Shown: positions 42,410 to 50,469 of the stretch, one piece after another | How positions within the stretch are numbered: the first letter of the stretch is position 1 | Layout: each line of letters begins with the position of its first letter | Source: Isoptericola sp. AK164 | Lineage (GTDB): Bacteria; Actinomycetota; Actinomycetes; Actinomycetales; Cellulomonadaceae | Assembly (NCBI RefSeq): GCF_029643425.1 | Contig: NZ_CP119106.1 | Span: 620,001 to 684,000, forward strand | Direction: 5' to 3' | DNA length: 64,000 nt | Notes under the pieces: generated by a model | What the model saw: the letters and a program-made list of their open reading frames with translations, nothing else | What the model was told of the DNA's origin: nothing | The model's database searches: none | Position numbers and translations under genes: made by a program

Positions 42410-42508
42410 ATGGGCTCCGTCATCAAGAAGCGCCGCAAGCGCATGGCGAAGAAGAAGCACCGCAAGCTGCTGCGCAGGACGCGTCACCAGCGTCGCAACA
42501 AGAAGTGA
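42410..42508 (+). CDS. Small ribosomal subunit peptide bS22 (AURKAIP1/COX24 domain)
   Basis: 32-residue, extremely basic peptide beginning [20 protein letters not shown], essentially the actinobacterial 30S protein bS22 found in mycobacterial ribosome structures. Too short for ordinary gene finders. The ATG follows TGTGAGGACC. It has its own promoter, a structured leader and a strong hairpin terminator, consistent with high, independent expression. Convergent with the HAD hydrolase gene. Confidence 0.93.
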   Translation: MGSVIKKRRKRMAKKKHRKLLRRTRHQRRNKK

Positions 42509-42540
42509 GGCGCCGCCCGCCGTCCGGCGGGCCGTGCTGA

Positions 42541-42575
42541 GCGAGCCCGGCACCCCTCGGGGGTGCCGGGCTCGC
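42541..42575 (+). terminator. Strong hairpin terminator after bS22
   Basis: Perfect 16-bp stem (42541-42556 with 42560-42575) and 3-nt loop TCG, between convergent genes. It may serve both directions. Confidence 0.75.
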
Positions 42576-42613
42576 TGCGTCTGCGGGGGAGCCGGGACGG
42601 GGCGAGCGCCCGT

Positions 42614-43429
42614 TCAGCGGCCCCGGATGCGTCGGCGCACGGTGCGCTGCGCCGCCCGGAGCACGAGGCCGGCGACCCAGGCCGCGCCGGCCCAGGACGC
42701 CGTCCGCACCCCGCGGTGGGCGACGCGCTGTCCCCGCCCGCGGAACTCCCGGATCGGCCAGCCGACCTCCTTGGCGTACCGACGCAGGCGTGCGTCCGGG
42801 TTGATCGGGCACGGGTGCCCGACCGACCGCATCATCGGCAGGTCGTTCAGCGAGTCGCCGTAGGCGTAGGACCCCTCCAGGTCCAGGCCCTCGCGCTCGG
42901 CGAGCTCGCGCACCGCCGCGCCCTTGGCCTCGCCGTGCATGAGGTCTCCCACGAGGGCTCCCGTGTAGTACCCGCCCTCGTGGTCGGCGATCGTCCCGAG
43001 GCAGCCGGTCGCCCCGAGCCGGCGGGCGATGAGGCCGCCGATCTCCACGGGGGTGGCGGTGACGAGCCAGACCTGGTCGCCGGCGGCCAGGTGCTCGTCG
43101 AGGAGTCGCTTGGTGCCGGGGAAGATCCGCAGCTCCAGCACGGTGTCGTACACCTCGTCGCCGACGGCGGTGATCTCGGCGACCGAGCGGCCCGCGATGA
43201 GGGACAGCGCGCGGCTGCGGACGGTCTCGATCTGGGAGCGCGACTCGCCGAAGAGCAGGTACTTGGCCTGGATCACCCCGAACCTCAGCAGGTCCACGGT
43301 CCCGAAGAACCGACGCCGGTAGAGCGCGCGGGCCAGGTGGAACGAGCTGGCGCCGCGGATGATCGTGTTGTCGACGTCGAAGAAGGCTGCCGCCGGTGGG
43401 CTGGCCGGGGAGTCGGCATGAGACGGCAT
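42614..43429 (-). CDS. HAD-superfamily hydrolase, subfamily IB (SerB-like)
   Basis: 271-residue HAD-IB phosphatase. Motif I AFFDVDNTIIRGAS (nucleophile Asp), motif II VTATP, motif III Lys in GEAKGAAV, motif IV GDSLNDLPMM. The C-terminal ~40 residues contain a hydrophobic segment (WAGAAWVAGLVL) and an Arg-rich end, so it may be membrane-associated. Such proteins adjoin the glutaredoxin-rex genes in many actinobacteria; the substrate is unknown. The ATG at 43429 has TACAGT seven bases upstream; the longer open frame beyond is non-coding. Confidence 0.88.
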   Translation of the reverse strand: MPSHADSPASPPAAAFFDVDNTIIRGASSFHLARALYRRRFFGTVDLLRFGVIQAKYLLFGESRSQIETVRSRALSLIAGRSVAEITAVGDEVYDTVLELRIFPGTKRLLDEHLAAGDQVWLVTATPVEIGGLIARRLGATGCLGTIADHEGGYYTGALVGDLMHGEAKGAAVRELAEREGLDLEGSYAYGDSLNDLPMMRSVGHPCPINPDARLRRYAKEVGWPIREFRGRGQRVAHRGVRTASWAGAAWVAGLVLRAAQRTVRRRIRGR

Positions 43430-43436
43430 GCGGCCC

Positions 43437-43442
43437 ACTGTA
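43437..43442 (-). promoter_or_regulatory. -10 box TACAGT, leaderless promoter of the HAD hydrolase
   Basis: On the minus strand TACAGT, seven bases, then ATG at 43429. It faces the promoter at 43453, so two leaderless promoters are packed into 35 bp. Confidence 0.5.
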
Positions 43443-43452
43443 GTCGCGCCGA

Positions 43453-43458
43453 TACGCT
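43453..43458 (+). promoter_or_regulatory. -10 box TACGCT, leaderless promoter of the glutaredoxin-rex operon
   Basis: TACGCT, six bases, then GTG at 43465. Confidence 0.5.
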
Positions 43459-43464
43459 GTCCTC

Positions 43465-43752
43465 GTGAGCAGCGCCCCGACGACACCCGAGGAGACGGCA
43501 CGGGTGGTGATGTACACCCGCCCCGGCTGCCACCTGTGCGACGACGCACGGGAGGTCGTGGCCTCGGTGTGCGAGCGGGCGGGCGCGGCCTGGCGGGAGA
43601 TCGACATCGAGACCGATGCCGCGCTGACCGAGCGGTACGGCGACTACGTGCCCGTCGTCGAGGTGGACGGCGTGCAGCAGGGGTTCTGGCGGGTGGACGC
43701 GGCGAGGCTGGCGCGACGTCTGGCGGCACCTGCGGGAGGGAAGCGGACGTGA
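43465..43752 (+). CDS. Glutaredoxin-family thiol-disulfide protein
   Basis: 95-residue thioredoxin-fold protein of the DUF836/glutaredoxin-like group. Redox pair Cys22/Cys25 in RPGCHLCDDA, and cis-Pro segment DYVPVVEVDG. GTG start, leaderless. The stop overlaps the rex start (GTGA at 43749-43752), so redox protein and NADH sensor are made together. Confidence 0.9.
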   Translation: MSSAPTTPEETARVVMYTRPGCHLCDDAREVVASVCERAGAAWREIDIETDAALTERYGDYVPVVEVDGVQQGFWRVDAARLARRLAAPAGGKRT

Positions 43753-44441
43753 TCGAGATCGGCGAGGTGACGGTGCCCGCGGCGACGGTGTCGCGGCTGC
43801 CGTACTACTTGCGCGCCCTGCGCGACCTGCTGCGGGACGGGGTGACCACGACGTCGTCCTCGGCGCTGGCGGAACGCTCCGGCGTGGGCTCCGCGCAGCT
43901 GCGCAAGGACCTGTCCTACCTGGGGTCGTTCGGGACGCGCGGCGTGGGCTACGAGGTCGAGACGCTGGCGTCCTCGATCAGCACGGCGCTGGGTCTGGGC
44001 TCGGAGCACCGGCTCGCGATCGTCGGCGTCGGCAACCTCGGCAACGCGCTGGCGAACTACTCGGGCTACGCGGCGAGGGGGTTCCGGCTCGTGGCGCTGA
44101 TCGACGCCGACCCCGACGTCGTCGGTCGACGCGCGGCAGGTCTGGAGGTGGAGCACTCCGACGGGCTCGAGGAGATCCTGGCCGCGCGGGGAGTGTCCAT
44201 GGTGATCCTGGCGACCCCCGGCGCGGCGGCGCAGGTCGTCGCCGAGCGGATCGTGGCGTGCGGTGTCCGGGAGATCCTGTCGTTCTCCCCGGTGGCGCTG
44301 CAGCTGCCCGACGACGTCGTCGTGCGCAGCGTCGACGTCGCCGGCGAGCTGCAGATCCTCGCGTTCCACGCGGCGGCACGCCACGCGCAGGAAGGCGCGA
44401 CGGTCGACGGCCGGGCCGCCCCGGCCGCCCCCGCGAGGTAG
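43749..44441 (+). CDS. rex: Redox-sensing transcriptional repressor Rex
   Basis: 230-residue Rex, which binds DNA when NAD+ is high and releases with NADH, controlling respiratory genes. N-terminal winged helix (TVSRLPYYLRALRDLL ... GVGSAQLRKDLSYLGSFGTRGVGY) and Rossmann domain LAIVGVGNLGNALANY followed by LIDADP, with the C-terminal swapped helix. The GTG start overlaps the preceding stop. The final codons GCG AGG TAG fall in the first unit of repeat array 2, so the C-terminal Pro/Ala tail ends in repeat-encoded Ala-Arg. Confidence 0.96.
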   Translation: MIEIGEVTVPAATVSRLPYYLRALRDLLRDGVTTTSSSALAERSGVGSAQLRKDLSYLGSFGTRGVGYEVETLASSISTALGLGSEHRLAIVGVGNLGNALANYSGYAARGFRLVALIDADPDVVGRRAAGLEVEHSDGLEEILAARGVSMVILATPGAAAQVVAERIVACGVREILSFSPVALQLPDDVVVRSVDVAGELQILAFHAAARHAQEGATVDGRAAPAAPAR

Positions 44442-44649
44442 GCGAACCTCCGGCGAGGTAGGCAACTTCCCCGCGAGGTAGGCACCAAGACGGCGAGGTA
44501 GGCAACTCCGCCCCGGGGTGCGTCCGACGCGGTTCCCGCCGTCCTGACGCGCAGCTCTCCTACCTGGCCGAGAAGTTGCCTACCTCGGCGGTCGCTCGCC
44601 TACCTCGGCGGTAGTTCGCCTACCTCGGGGAGAAGTTGCCTACCTCGCC
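44433..44649. repeat. Palindromic 20-bp repeat array 2 (4 forward + 5 inverted units)
   Basis: Forward cores GCGAGGTAGG (GGTA at 44437, 44457, 44477, 44497) and inverted cores (TACC at 44561, 44581, 44601, 44621, 44641), each with an exact 20-bp period; ~55 bp of non-repeat centre. The first unit carries the rex stop codon; the last ends 7 bp before the stop of the convergent YceI gene, so the array fills the whole intergenic space. Confidence 0.95.
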
Positions 44650-44656
44650 GCAGGGG

Positions 44657-45208
44657 TCAGTTCTGCTCGATCGCCGAGACGTCCAGAGCGATCTTGACCT
44701 TCTCGCCCACCAGGACGCCGCCGGTCTCGAGCGCGGCGTTCCAGGTCAGGCCGAAGTCCTTGCGGTTGATGACCAGCTCGGACTCGAAGCCGGCACGCTT
44801 GTTGCCGAACGGGTCCACCGCGGCGCCCTCGAAGGCGACCGGCAGGTCGATGCTCTGGGTCACGCCGTTGATCGTCAGGTCGCCGGTCACGACGTAGCCG
44901 TCGTCGTCGGCGGTGACGGCCGTCGAGTTGAAGGTCCAGGTCGGGCGCTCCTCGGCGTGCCAGAAGTCTGCGCTCTTGAGGTGCTGGTCACGGTTCTCGT
45001 CACCGGTGTTGATCGCGGCGGCGTCGAGCTCGACGGCGACGGCGGAGGACTCGAGGTCCTCGCCGACGGTGATGGTGCCGGCGGTGATGCCGATGGTCCC
45101 GCGGACCTTCGAGATCCCGGCGTGGCGGACGGAGAACGACGCGGTGGAGTGGCCGGCGTCGACGGTGTAGGTACCGGTGGACAGGTCCGAAGGCAGGGGC
45201 GTGGCCAT
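44657..45208 (-). CDS. YceI-family lipid-binding-like protein
   Basis: 183-residue YceI-like lipocalin-type beta barrel (DAGHSTASFSVRHAGISKVRG; HLKSADFWHAEERPTWTFNSTAV; GDLTINGVTQSIDLPV; FGLTWNAALETGGVLVGEKVKIALDV). These proteins bind long isoprenoids such as polyprenyl chains or quinones. There is no signal peptide, so a cytoplasmic form, as often in actinobacteria. The ATG follows AAGGAGCCCC. Adjacent to menaquinone and cytochrome c genes; a quinone-related role is possible but not shown. Confidence 0.9.
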   Translation of the reverse strand: MATPLPSDLSTGTYTVDAGHSTASFSVRHAGISKVRGTIGITAGTITVGEDLESSAVAVELDAAAINTGDENRDQHLKSADFWHAEERPTWTFNSTAVTADDDGYVVTGDLTINGVTQSIDLPVAFEGAAVDPFGNKRAGFESELVINRKDFGLTWNAALETGGVLVGEKVKIALDVSAIEQN

Positions 45209-45254
45209 GGAGGGGCTCCTTGTCGAGTGGTGTTGCTGGACGTGTGGCAACCGT

Positions 45255-45274
45255 CCCGGGGCGGACCCGGGGCG
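45255..45274 (-). promoter_or_regulatory. Tandem CCCGGGGCG words upstream of yceI
   Basis: CCCGGGGCG occurs at 45255-45263 and 45266-45274, an 11-bp period (one helical turn), about 50 bp before the yceI start. Possible activator site. The rest of the 229-bp gap shows no other clear feature. Confidence 0.3.
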
Positions 45275-45437
45275 ATTCCATCGAAACGCATGAACATGGC
45301 GCCCCGCCGGAGTATTCCCGGTCGCCGCCGTCGATGTGAGCCGATGGCGCCCGACCCGTCGTCGGGACACCGTGACCCGCCTCACGACGGCGGCCCGGAC
45401 GGCGGGAGCACCCGCAGGATCTGGGACACTAAGGCTC

Positions 45438-46082
45438 ATGGCCACCACCACCGTCCATCTGTTGCGGCACGGCGAGGTCCACAACCCCGACGGCGTCCTG
45501 TACGGACGCATCCCCGGGTACCGGCTGTCCGACCGCGGCCAGCAGATGGCCCGGCGTGTCGCGGAGCACCTGTCCGGCGCGGGCCGGGACGTCGCCGCCG
45601 TCGTGGCGAGCCCCCTCCAGCGTGCCCAGGAGACGGCGCAGCCGATCGCCGACGCCTTCGCGCTCGACCTGGCCACCGACGACCGCCTGATCGAGGCGGG
45701 CAACCGCTTCGAGGGCACGACGATCGGCAAGAACCCGGGCCAGCTCGCGCACCCGCGGTTCTGGAAGCTGCTGTGGAACCCGCTGCGGCCGTCGTGGGGC
45801 GAGGCCTACGCCGACCAGGTCGTGCGCATGCGGGCCGCCGTCGACGACGCACGCCGCGCCTTCGCCGGGCACGAGGTCGTCCTGGTCAGCCACCAGCTCC
45901 CCGTCTGGCTGACGCGTCGGTCCTACGAGGGGCGCCGACTGGCGCACGACCCGCGACGCCGCCAGTGCTCCCTCGCCTCGCTGACGTCGTTGACCTTCAC
46001 CGACGACCGGTTCGCCGCCCTGCACTACGCGGAGCCCGCGGCCGACCTGCTCGTCGGCGCCAACCCCACCCCGGGCGCCTGA
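45438..46082 (+). CDS. Histidine phosphatase family protein
   Basis: 214-residue phosphoglycerate-mutase-like phosphatase. Catalytic His in HLLRHGEVHNP (RHG motif), second block VVASPLQRAQETAQ, and the distal His in VLVSHQLPVW. First gene of the cytochrome c maturation operon, where such phosphatases are regularly found in actinobacteria (ccsX-ccdA-resB-ccsB neighbourhood). Substrate unknown. GACACT seven bases before the ATG is a weak leaderless -10. Confidence 0.88.
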   Translation: MATTTVHLLRHGEVHNPDGVLYGRIPGYRLSDRGQQMARRVAEHLSGAGRDVAAVVASPLQRAQETAQPIADAFALDLATDDRLIEAGNRFEGTTIGKNPGQLAHPRFWKLLWNPLRPSWGEAYADQVVRMRAAVDDARRAFAGHEVVLVSHQLPVWLTRRSYEGRRLAHDPRRRQCSLASLTSLTFTDDRFAALHYAEPAADLLVGANPTPGA

Positions 46083-46663
46083 TGCGGCGCCGCCACGCGG
46101 CGGGCCTCGCGCTCGCCCTCGGCGCGGCCGTCGGCCTGGCCGGCTGCGGTGCCGCCGACTCCGGCGCGGGCGACGTCGTCGGCCAGGGCTTCGTCTCCGG
46201 CGACGGCACCGTCCAGCAGTGGGAACCGGACGACCGCACCGACACGGTGGTCGTCGAGGGAACCAGCTTCGAGGGCGACGAGGTCTCCACCGCCGACTGG
46301 CGCGGCGACGTCGTCGTGCTCAACACCTGGTACGCCGGCTGCGCGCCCTGCCGCGCCGAGGCGCCGGCCCTGGTCGAGATCGCCACCGAGCGCGCCGACG
46401 AGGGCGTGCACCTGCTGGGGATCAACACCGAGGACGAGGCCGGTGCCGCGTTGGCCTTCCAGCGCACCTTCGAGGTGCCCTACCCGTCCGTCGAGGACCG
46501 CAGCGGCCAGGTCGTGGCCGGCCTCTCCGGCGTCGTGCCCCTGCAGGCCGTCCCGTCCACGGTGGTGCTCGACGCCGAGGGCCGGGTGGCGGCACGCGTC
46601 GTCGGCGAGGTCTCCGGCACCACCCTGAACGGTCTGATCGACGACGCGCTGGCGGACGCCTGA
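46082..46663 (+). CDS. TlpA/ResA-like thiol:disulfide lipoprotein (CcsX)
   Basis: 193-residue redoxin. Lipoprotein signal with lipobox LAGC (Cys22), then a thioredoxin domain with WYAGCAPCRAEAP (Cys87/Cys90) and the PSTVVLD cis-Pro segment. It keeps the apocytochrome CXXCH thiols reduced outside the membrane, receiving electrons from CcdA. The start overlaps the preceding stop (TGATG, 46080-46084); the next gene begins one base after its stop. Confidence 0.92.
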   Translation: MRRRHAAGLALALGAAVGLAGCGAADSGAGDVVGQGFVSGDGTVQQWEPDDRTDTVVVEGTSFEGDEVSTADWRGDVVVLNTWYAGCAPCRAEAPALVEIATERADEGVHLLGINTEDEAGAALAFQRTFEVPYPSVEDRSGQVVAGLSGVVPLQAVPSTVVLDAEGRVAARVVGEVSGTTLNGLIDDALADA

Positions 46664-46664
46664 C

Positions 46665-47459
46665 ATGGGGGAGATCTTCGCGACGACGGCGGTGAGCGGC
46701 TCGATGCTGCTCGCCGTCCCGGTCGCGCTGGTCGCGGGGCTGGTCTCCTTCGCCTCGCCCTGCGTGCTGCCGCTGGTTCCCGGGTACGTCGGCTACGTGG
46801 GCGGCATGGCCGCGGCGAACGCCGGCCCGGCACCGGCCTCCCGGGGCGGCACGACGACGGCGGCACCGCCGGCCGCACCGGCCCGCGGTCGCGTCGTGGC
46901 CGGGGTCGGGCTCTTCGTGCTCGGCTTCACCGCCGTGTTCGTCGCGCTCATGGCCGCCGCGGGCGCCGTCGGGGCGTACCTGGTGCGCTACGAGGACCTC
47001 CTGACGCGGGTGCTCGGCGTCGTCGTCATCCTCATGGGGGTGGCGTTCCTCGGCGGGATCGGCTGGTTGCAGCGCGAACGCCGTCTGCACGTCAGCCCGA
47101 GGACCGGGCTGTGGGGGGCTCTGCTGCTCGGCGTGGTCTTCGGGCTGGGCTGGACGCCCTGCCTGGGGCCGACGCTGGCCGCCGTGCAGTCCCTCGCCCT
47201 CGACGAGGCCTCCGCCACGCGCGGCGTCGTCCTCGGCATCGCGTACTGCGTCGGCCTCGGCGTGCCCTTCCTGCTGGTGGCGCTCGGCCTGCAGTCGTCG
47301 CAGCGGATGCTCGGCTTCCTGCGCGACCACCGCCGCACGATCATGCGCGTCGGCGGCGGACTGCTCATCGTGATCGGCCTGGCGATGGTGACCGGCCTGT
47401 GGGGGGCGACCACCAGCCTGCTGCAGAGCTGGATCAGCGGATACACGACGGTGGTGTGA
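46665..47459 (+). CDS. ccdA: Cytochrome c biogenesis protein CcdA
   Basis: 264-residue membrane protein with six segments carrying electrons from cytoplasmic thioredoxin to CcsX. The two redox cysteines are in FASPCVLPLVPGYV and WTPCLGPTLAA. A Pro/Ala-rich insert (~residues 50-75) sits in the first loop. The stop overlaps the resB start (TGATG). Confidence 0.95.
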   Translation: MGEIFATTAVSGSMLLAVPVALVAGLVSFASPCVLPLVPGYVGYVGGMAAANAGPAPASRGGTTTAAPPAAPARGRVVAGVGLFVLGFTAVFVALMAAAGAVGAYLVRYEDLLTRVLGVVVILMGVAFLGGIGWLQRERRLHVSPRTGLWGALLLGVVFGLGWTPCLGPTLAAVQSLALDEASATRGVVLGIAYCVGLGVPFLLVALGLQSSQRMLGFLRDHRRTIMRVGGGLLIVIGLAMVTGLWGATTSLLQSWISGYTTVV

Positions 47460-49192
47460 TGAGCGAGCGGACCTACCGTCCCGAGGGAATCGCGGACGAC
47501 TTCACCACCGGTGCGCCGACCTCGACGGCGGACGCGGTGCCCGGAGCGGCCGGGCAGCCGCCGTCGGCCCCCCGCGCCCCGCAGCTCGGCTGGCGCGGGA
47601 TGCTCCGCTGGACCTGGCGCCAGCTGACGAGCATGCGCGTGGCGCTGATGCTGCTCATGCTGCTGGCCGTCGCGGCTCTGCCGGGGTCGATCCTGCCGCA
47701 GCGCGACCAGGACCCCTCCGCCGTGGTGGAGTACCTCGGCGAGCACCCGACGGCGGGGGAGTGGCTCGACCGCTTCGGCTTCTTCGACGTCTACACCTCG
47801 GTCTGGTTCTCGGCCATCTACCTGCTGCTGCTCGTCTCCCTGGTGGGCTGCATCGTGCCGCGCACGATCGCGCACGCCCGGGCGCTGCGGGCCCGGCCCC
47901 CGCGGACCCCCGTCCGGTTCGAACGGTTCCCGGTCCACGTCACCGGGACGACGGCGGAGAGCCCGGACGAGGTCGCCGCGGCGGCCGCCGCGCACCTGCG
48001 CGGCCGGTGGCGCCGGATGCCCACGTTCCGCGTCGAGGCCGGGGCCGAGGACGCCCGGCCCGCCCGGGGCAAGGTCCCGGCGCGCCCGGCCACGCGGACC
48101 GTCGCCGCCGAGCGGGGGTACCTGCGCGAGACCGGGAACCTGCTCTTCCACCTGGCGCTGGTGGGCCTCGTGATCTCCGTCGCTGTGGGCCAGCTCCTGC
48201 ACTACCGCGGCCAGGCGATCATCACCGAGGACCGCGGCTTCGCCAACGCCGTCGTCGACTACGACACGTTCGAGTCCGGCGCGTGGTTCTCCCCGGAGTC
48301 CCTCGTGCCGTTCGCGATGACGCTGGACGCCTTCGAGTCCGAGTTCGCCACCGACACCGTGGCGTTCGCCCAGTCGCGCGACTTCACCGCCGAGGTCACC
48401 GTGCACGAGCCGGACGGGTCGTCGCGGGCCGAGACCATCAAGGTCAACCACCCGCTCGACGTCGACGGCGCGAAGATCTACCTGCAGGGCAACGGCTACG
48501 CCCCGGAGATCAGCGTCACCGACGCCGAAGGCGCCACGGCGTTCGACGGACGCGTGCCCTTCCTGCCCGAGGACCAGGTGTACACCTCGCGCGGCGTGGT
48601 CAAGGTCCCGGACGTCTCGCCGGGTCTCGACCAGATCGGGCTCATCGGGTACTTCCTGCCCACGGCGGTGCTCAACGACGACGGGACCGCCGAGTCGGTG
48701 TTCCCGCTGCCGGAGGACCCGCTGCTCGTGCTCGAGGTGTACCGCGGCGACCTGGGGCTCGACGAGGGCGTCCCGCAGAACGTCTACCGCCTGGACACGG
48801 CGAACCTCACCGCCTCGGTGGACGACGACGGCGAACGGGTCACGCTGCTGCTCGAACCCGGCGACACCGTCGAGCTGCCCGACGGGCTGGGTACGGTCAC
48901 CCTCGGTGAGGACGTGCCCCGGTTCGTCGCCCTGGACCTGCGCCACGACCCGTCGCTGGCGTGGGTGCTGTCCTTCGCGCTGCTGGCGCTGCTGGGCCTG
49001 ACGGGCTCGCTGTTCCTGCCGCGGAGGCGTGTCTGGGTGCGATCATGGACGTCCGACGGCGTCACGCAGGTAGAGGTCGCCGGCCTGGCCCGCGGGGACG
49101 ACGCCGGGCTGGAGCCCGAGGTCGACCGGCTGCTGACCGCGCTGCCCGGCCTGGAGCGGGCCCGACCGACGAGAACGAGCGAGGAAGACTGA
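47459..49192 (+). CDS. resB: Cytochrome c biogenesis protein ResB
   Basis: 577-residue ResB/CcsA-partner protein. Cytoplasmic Pro-rich N-terminus, membrane helices (SMRVALMLLMLLAVAALPGSILPQ; SAIYLLLLVSLVGCIVPR; GNLLFHLALVGLVISVAVGQ), a long extracytoplasmic domain and a final helix (AWVLSFALLALLGLTGSLFLPRR). With CcsB forms the system II haem ligation complex. Overlaps ccdA by 1 base; ccsB starts 2 bases after its stop. Confidence 0.95.
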   Translation: MSERTYRPEGIADDFTTGAPTSTADAVPGAAGQPPSAPRAPQLGWRGMLRWTWRQLTSMRVALMLLMLLAVAALPGSILPQRDQDPSAVVEYLGEHPTAGEWLDRFGFFDVYTSVWFSAIYLLLLVSLVGCIVPRTIAHARALRARPPRTPVRFERFPVHVTGTTAESPDEVAAAAAAHLRGRWRRMPTFRVEAGAEDARPARGKVPARPATRTVAAERGYLRETGNLLFHLALVGLVISVAVGQLLHYRGQAIITEDRGFANAVVDYDTFESGAWFSPESLVPFAMTLDAFESEFATDTVAFAQSRDFTAEVTVHEPDGSSRAETIKVNHPLDVDGAKIYLQGNGYAPEISVTDAEGATAFDGRVPFLPEDQVYTSRGVVKVPDVSPGLDQIGLIGYFLPTAVLNDDGTAESVFPLPEDPLLVLEVYRGDLGLDEGVPQNVYRLDTANLTASVDDDGERVTLLLEPGDTVELPDGLGTVTLGEDVPRFVALDLRHDPSLAWVLSFALLALLGLTGSLFLPRRRVWVRSWTSDGVTQVEVAGLARGDDAGLEPEVDRLLTALPGLERARPTRTSEED

Positions 49193-49193
49193 C

Positions 49194-50171
49194 ATGGAGA
49201 TCGGCGACCTGAGCGACCTGCTCGTGTGGGCGGCGGCGACGACCCTCGCCCTCGCGATGATCGCGTTCGCGATCGACCTGGGACGTCGCACCGACGAACG
49301 CCTCGAGGCGCGCACCGAGACCCGGGCCGCCATCGGTGCCGGGGTCGGCGCGCCGGAGGCGGGGTCGGCGTCGGGCGGCGGCTCCGTGCCCGCCGAGTCC
49401 TCCGCGCCTCCTCGCCGGGCCGCCGGGATCGGCATGTCGACGTCCTGGCTCGGCACGATCCTGCTCGGTGTCGCGATCCTGCTCCGCGGCGTCGCGGCCG
49501 GACGAACGCCGTGGGCCAACATGTACGAGTTCACGCTCGTGGGGTCGTTCGTGGCGATGACGGTGTTCCTGGTGTGGAACCTGCGCCGCGACGTGCGGTT
49601 CCTCGGTGCGTTCGTCACCGGCCTGGTCACCCTGTTCATCGTCGTGGGGCTGAACTCGTTCCACGTCGCGGCGACCGGCGTGCAGCCTGCGCTGCAGAAC
49701 TACTGGCTGGTCATCCACGTCGGCGTCGCGATCGCGGCGACCGGGATCTTCACGATCGCCTTCGTGCTCTCCGCCCTGCAGCTGCTGCGGGACGCGCGCG
49801 ACACCGGGTCGCCGTTCCTGACCCGGCCCGGGTTCCGTTGGCTCGACCGGATGCCGACCCCGACGTCGCTGGAGTCGATGTCGTTCCGGCTCAACGCGGT
49901 CGGCTTCGTGATGTGGACCTTCACGATCATCGGCGGCGCGATCTGGGCCGAGGACGCCTGGGGCCGCTACTGGGGCTGGGACCCCAAGGAGGTCTGGAGC
50001 TTCATCATCTGGGTCGTGTACGCGGCCTACCTGCACGCGCGCACGACGCGGGGCTGGTCCGGACGGCGGGCCGCCTGGTTCGTCGTCGTCGGCTACGCCT
50101 GCGTGCTGTTCAACTTCACCGGCGTGAACCTGATCTTCAACGGCAAGCACTCGTACTCGGGCATCAGCTGA
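49194..50171 (+). CDS. ccsB: Cytochrome c biogenesis protein CcsB (haem-handling)
   Basis: 325-residue CcsA/ResC family protein with eight or so membrane segments. The haem-binding tryptophan-rich motif reads GRYWGWDPKEVWSFIIWVVYA, and conserved histidines lie in VGLNSFHVA, YWLVIHVGV and YLHARTT. A Gly/Ala/Ser-rich linker sits between the first two helices. Last gene of the maturation operon, followed by repeat array 3. Confidence 0.95.
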   Translation: MEIGDLSDLLVWAAATTLALAMIAFAIDLGRRTDERLEARTETRAAIGAGVGAPEAGSASGGGSVPAESSAPPRRAAGIGMSTSWLGTILLGVAILLRGVAAGRTPWANMYEFTLVGSFVAMTVFLVWNLRRDVRFLGAFVTGLVTLFIVVGLNSFHVAATGVQPALQNYWLVIHVGVAIAATGIFTIAFVLSALQLLRDARDTGSPFLTRPGFRWLDRMPTPTSLESMSFRLNAVGFVMWTFTIIGGAIWAEDAWGRYWGWDPKEVWSFIIWVVYAAYLHARTTRGWSGRRAAWFVVVGYACVLFNFTGVNLIFNGKHSYSGIS

Positions 50172-50212
50172 CCCCCGGGCGGGCAGGTCTGTCCTCAGAG
50201 AGGCCAGGTCGG

Positions 50213-50436
50213 GCCGAGGTAGGCAACTTGTGCGCCAGGTAGGCCGGGTTGCGGCGAGGTAGGCAACTTGTGCGCCGGGTAGGCCGGGTTGCGGCGAGGT
50301 AGGCAACGACAACCGCCAGGTAGGCCATCTCCGGTGGGGAGTCCCCGGGTCGGGCGGCCCTGCTCTACCTCGCCGGGATCTTGCCTACCTCGGCCGACCG
50401 GTTGCCTACCTCGGCGGGATCCTGCCTACCTCGGCG
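50213..50436. repeat. Palindromic 20-bp repeat array 3 (6 forward + 4 inverted units)
   Basis: Forward cores at 50218, 50238, 50258, 50278, 50298, 50319 and inverted cores at 50366, 50386, 50407, 50427 (20-bp period, two 21-bp steps). The forward units alternate between two types, giving a 40-bp higher-order repeat (50216-50255 and 50256-50295) with a single mismatch, a sign of recent duplication. The 298-bp gap between convergent ccsB and the PLDc_N gene holds nothing else recognisable. Confidence 0.95.
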
Positions 50437-50469
50437 GGGTCCGCCGCCGACAGGCCGGCACGCACTCCG

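Noticed and set aside
44433-44649. CRISPR array
   Set aside because: The repeated cores are 10-13 bp with ~5-bp spacers and half are inverted; no cas genes are present.
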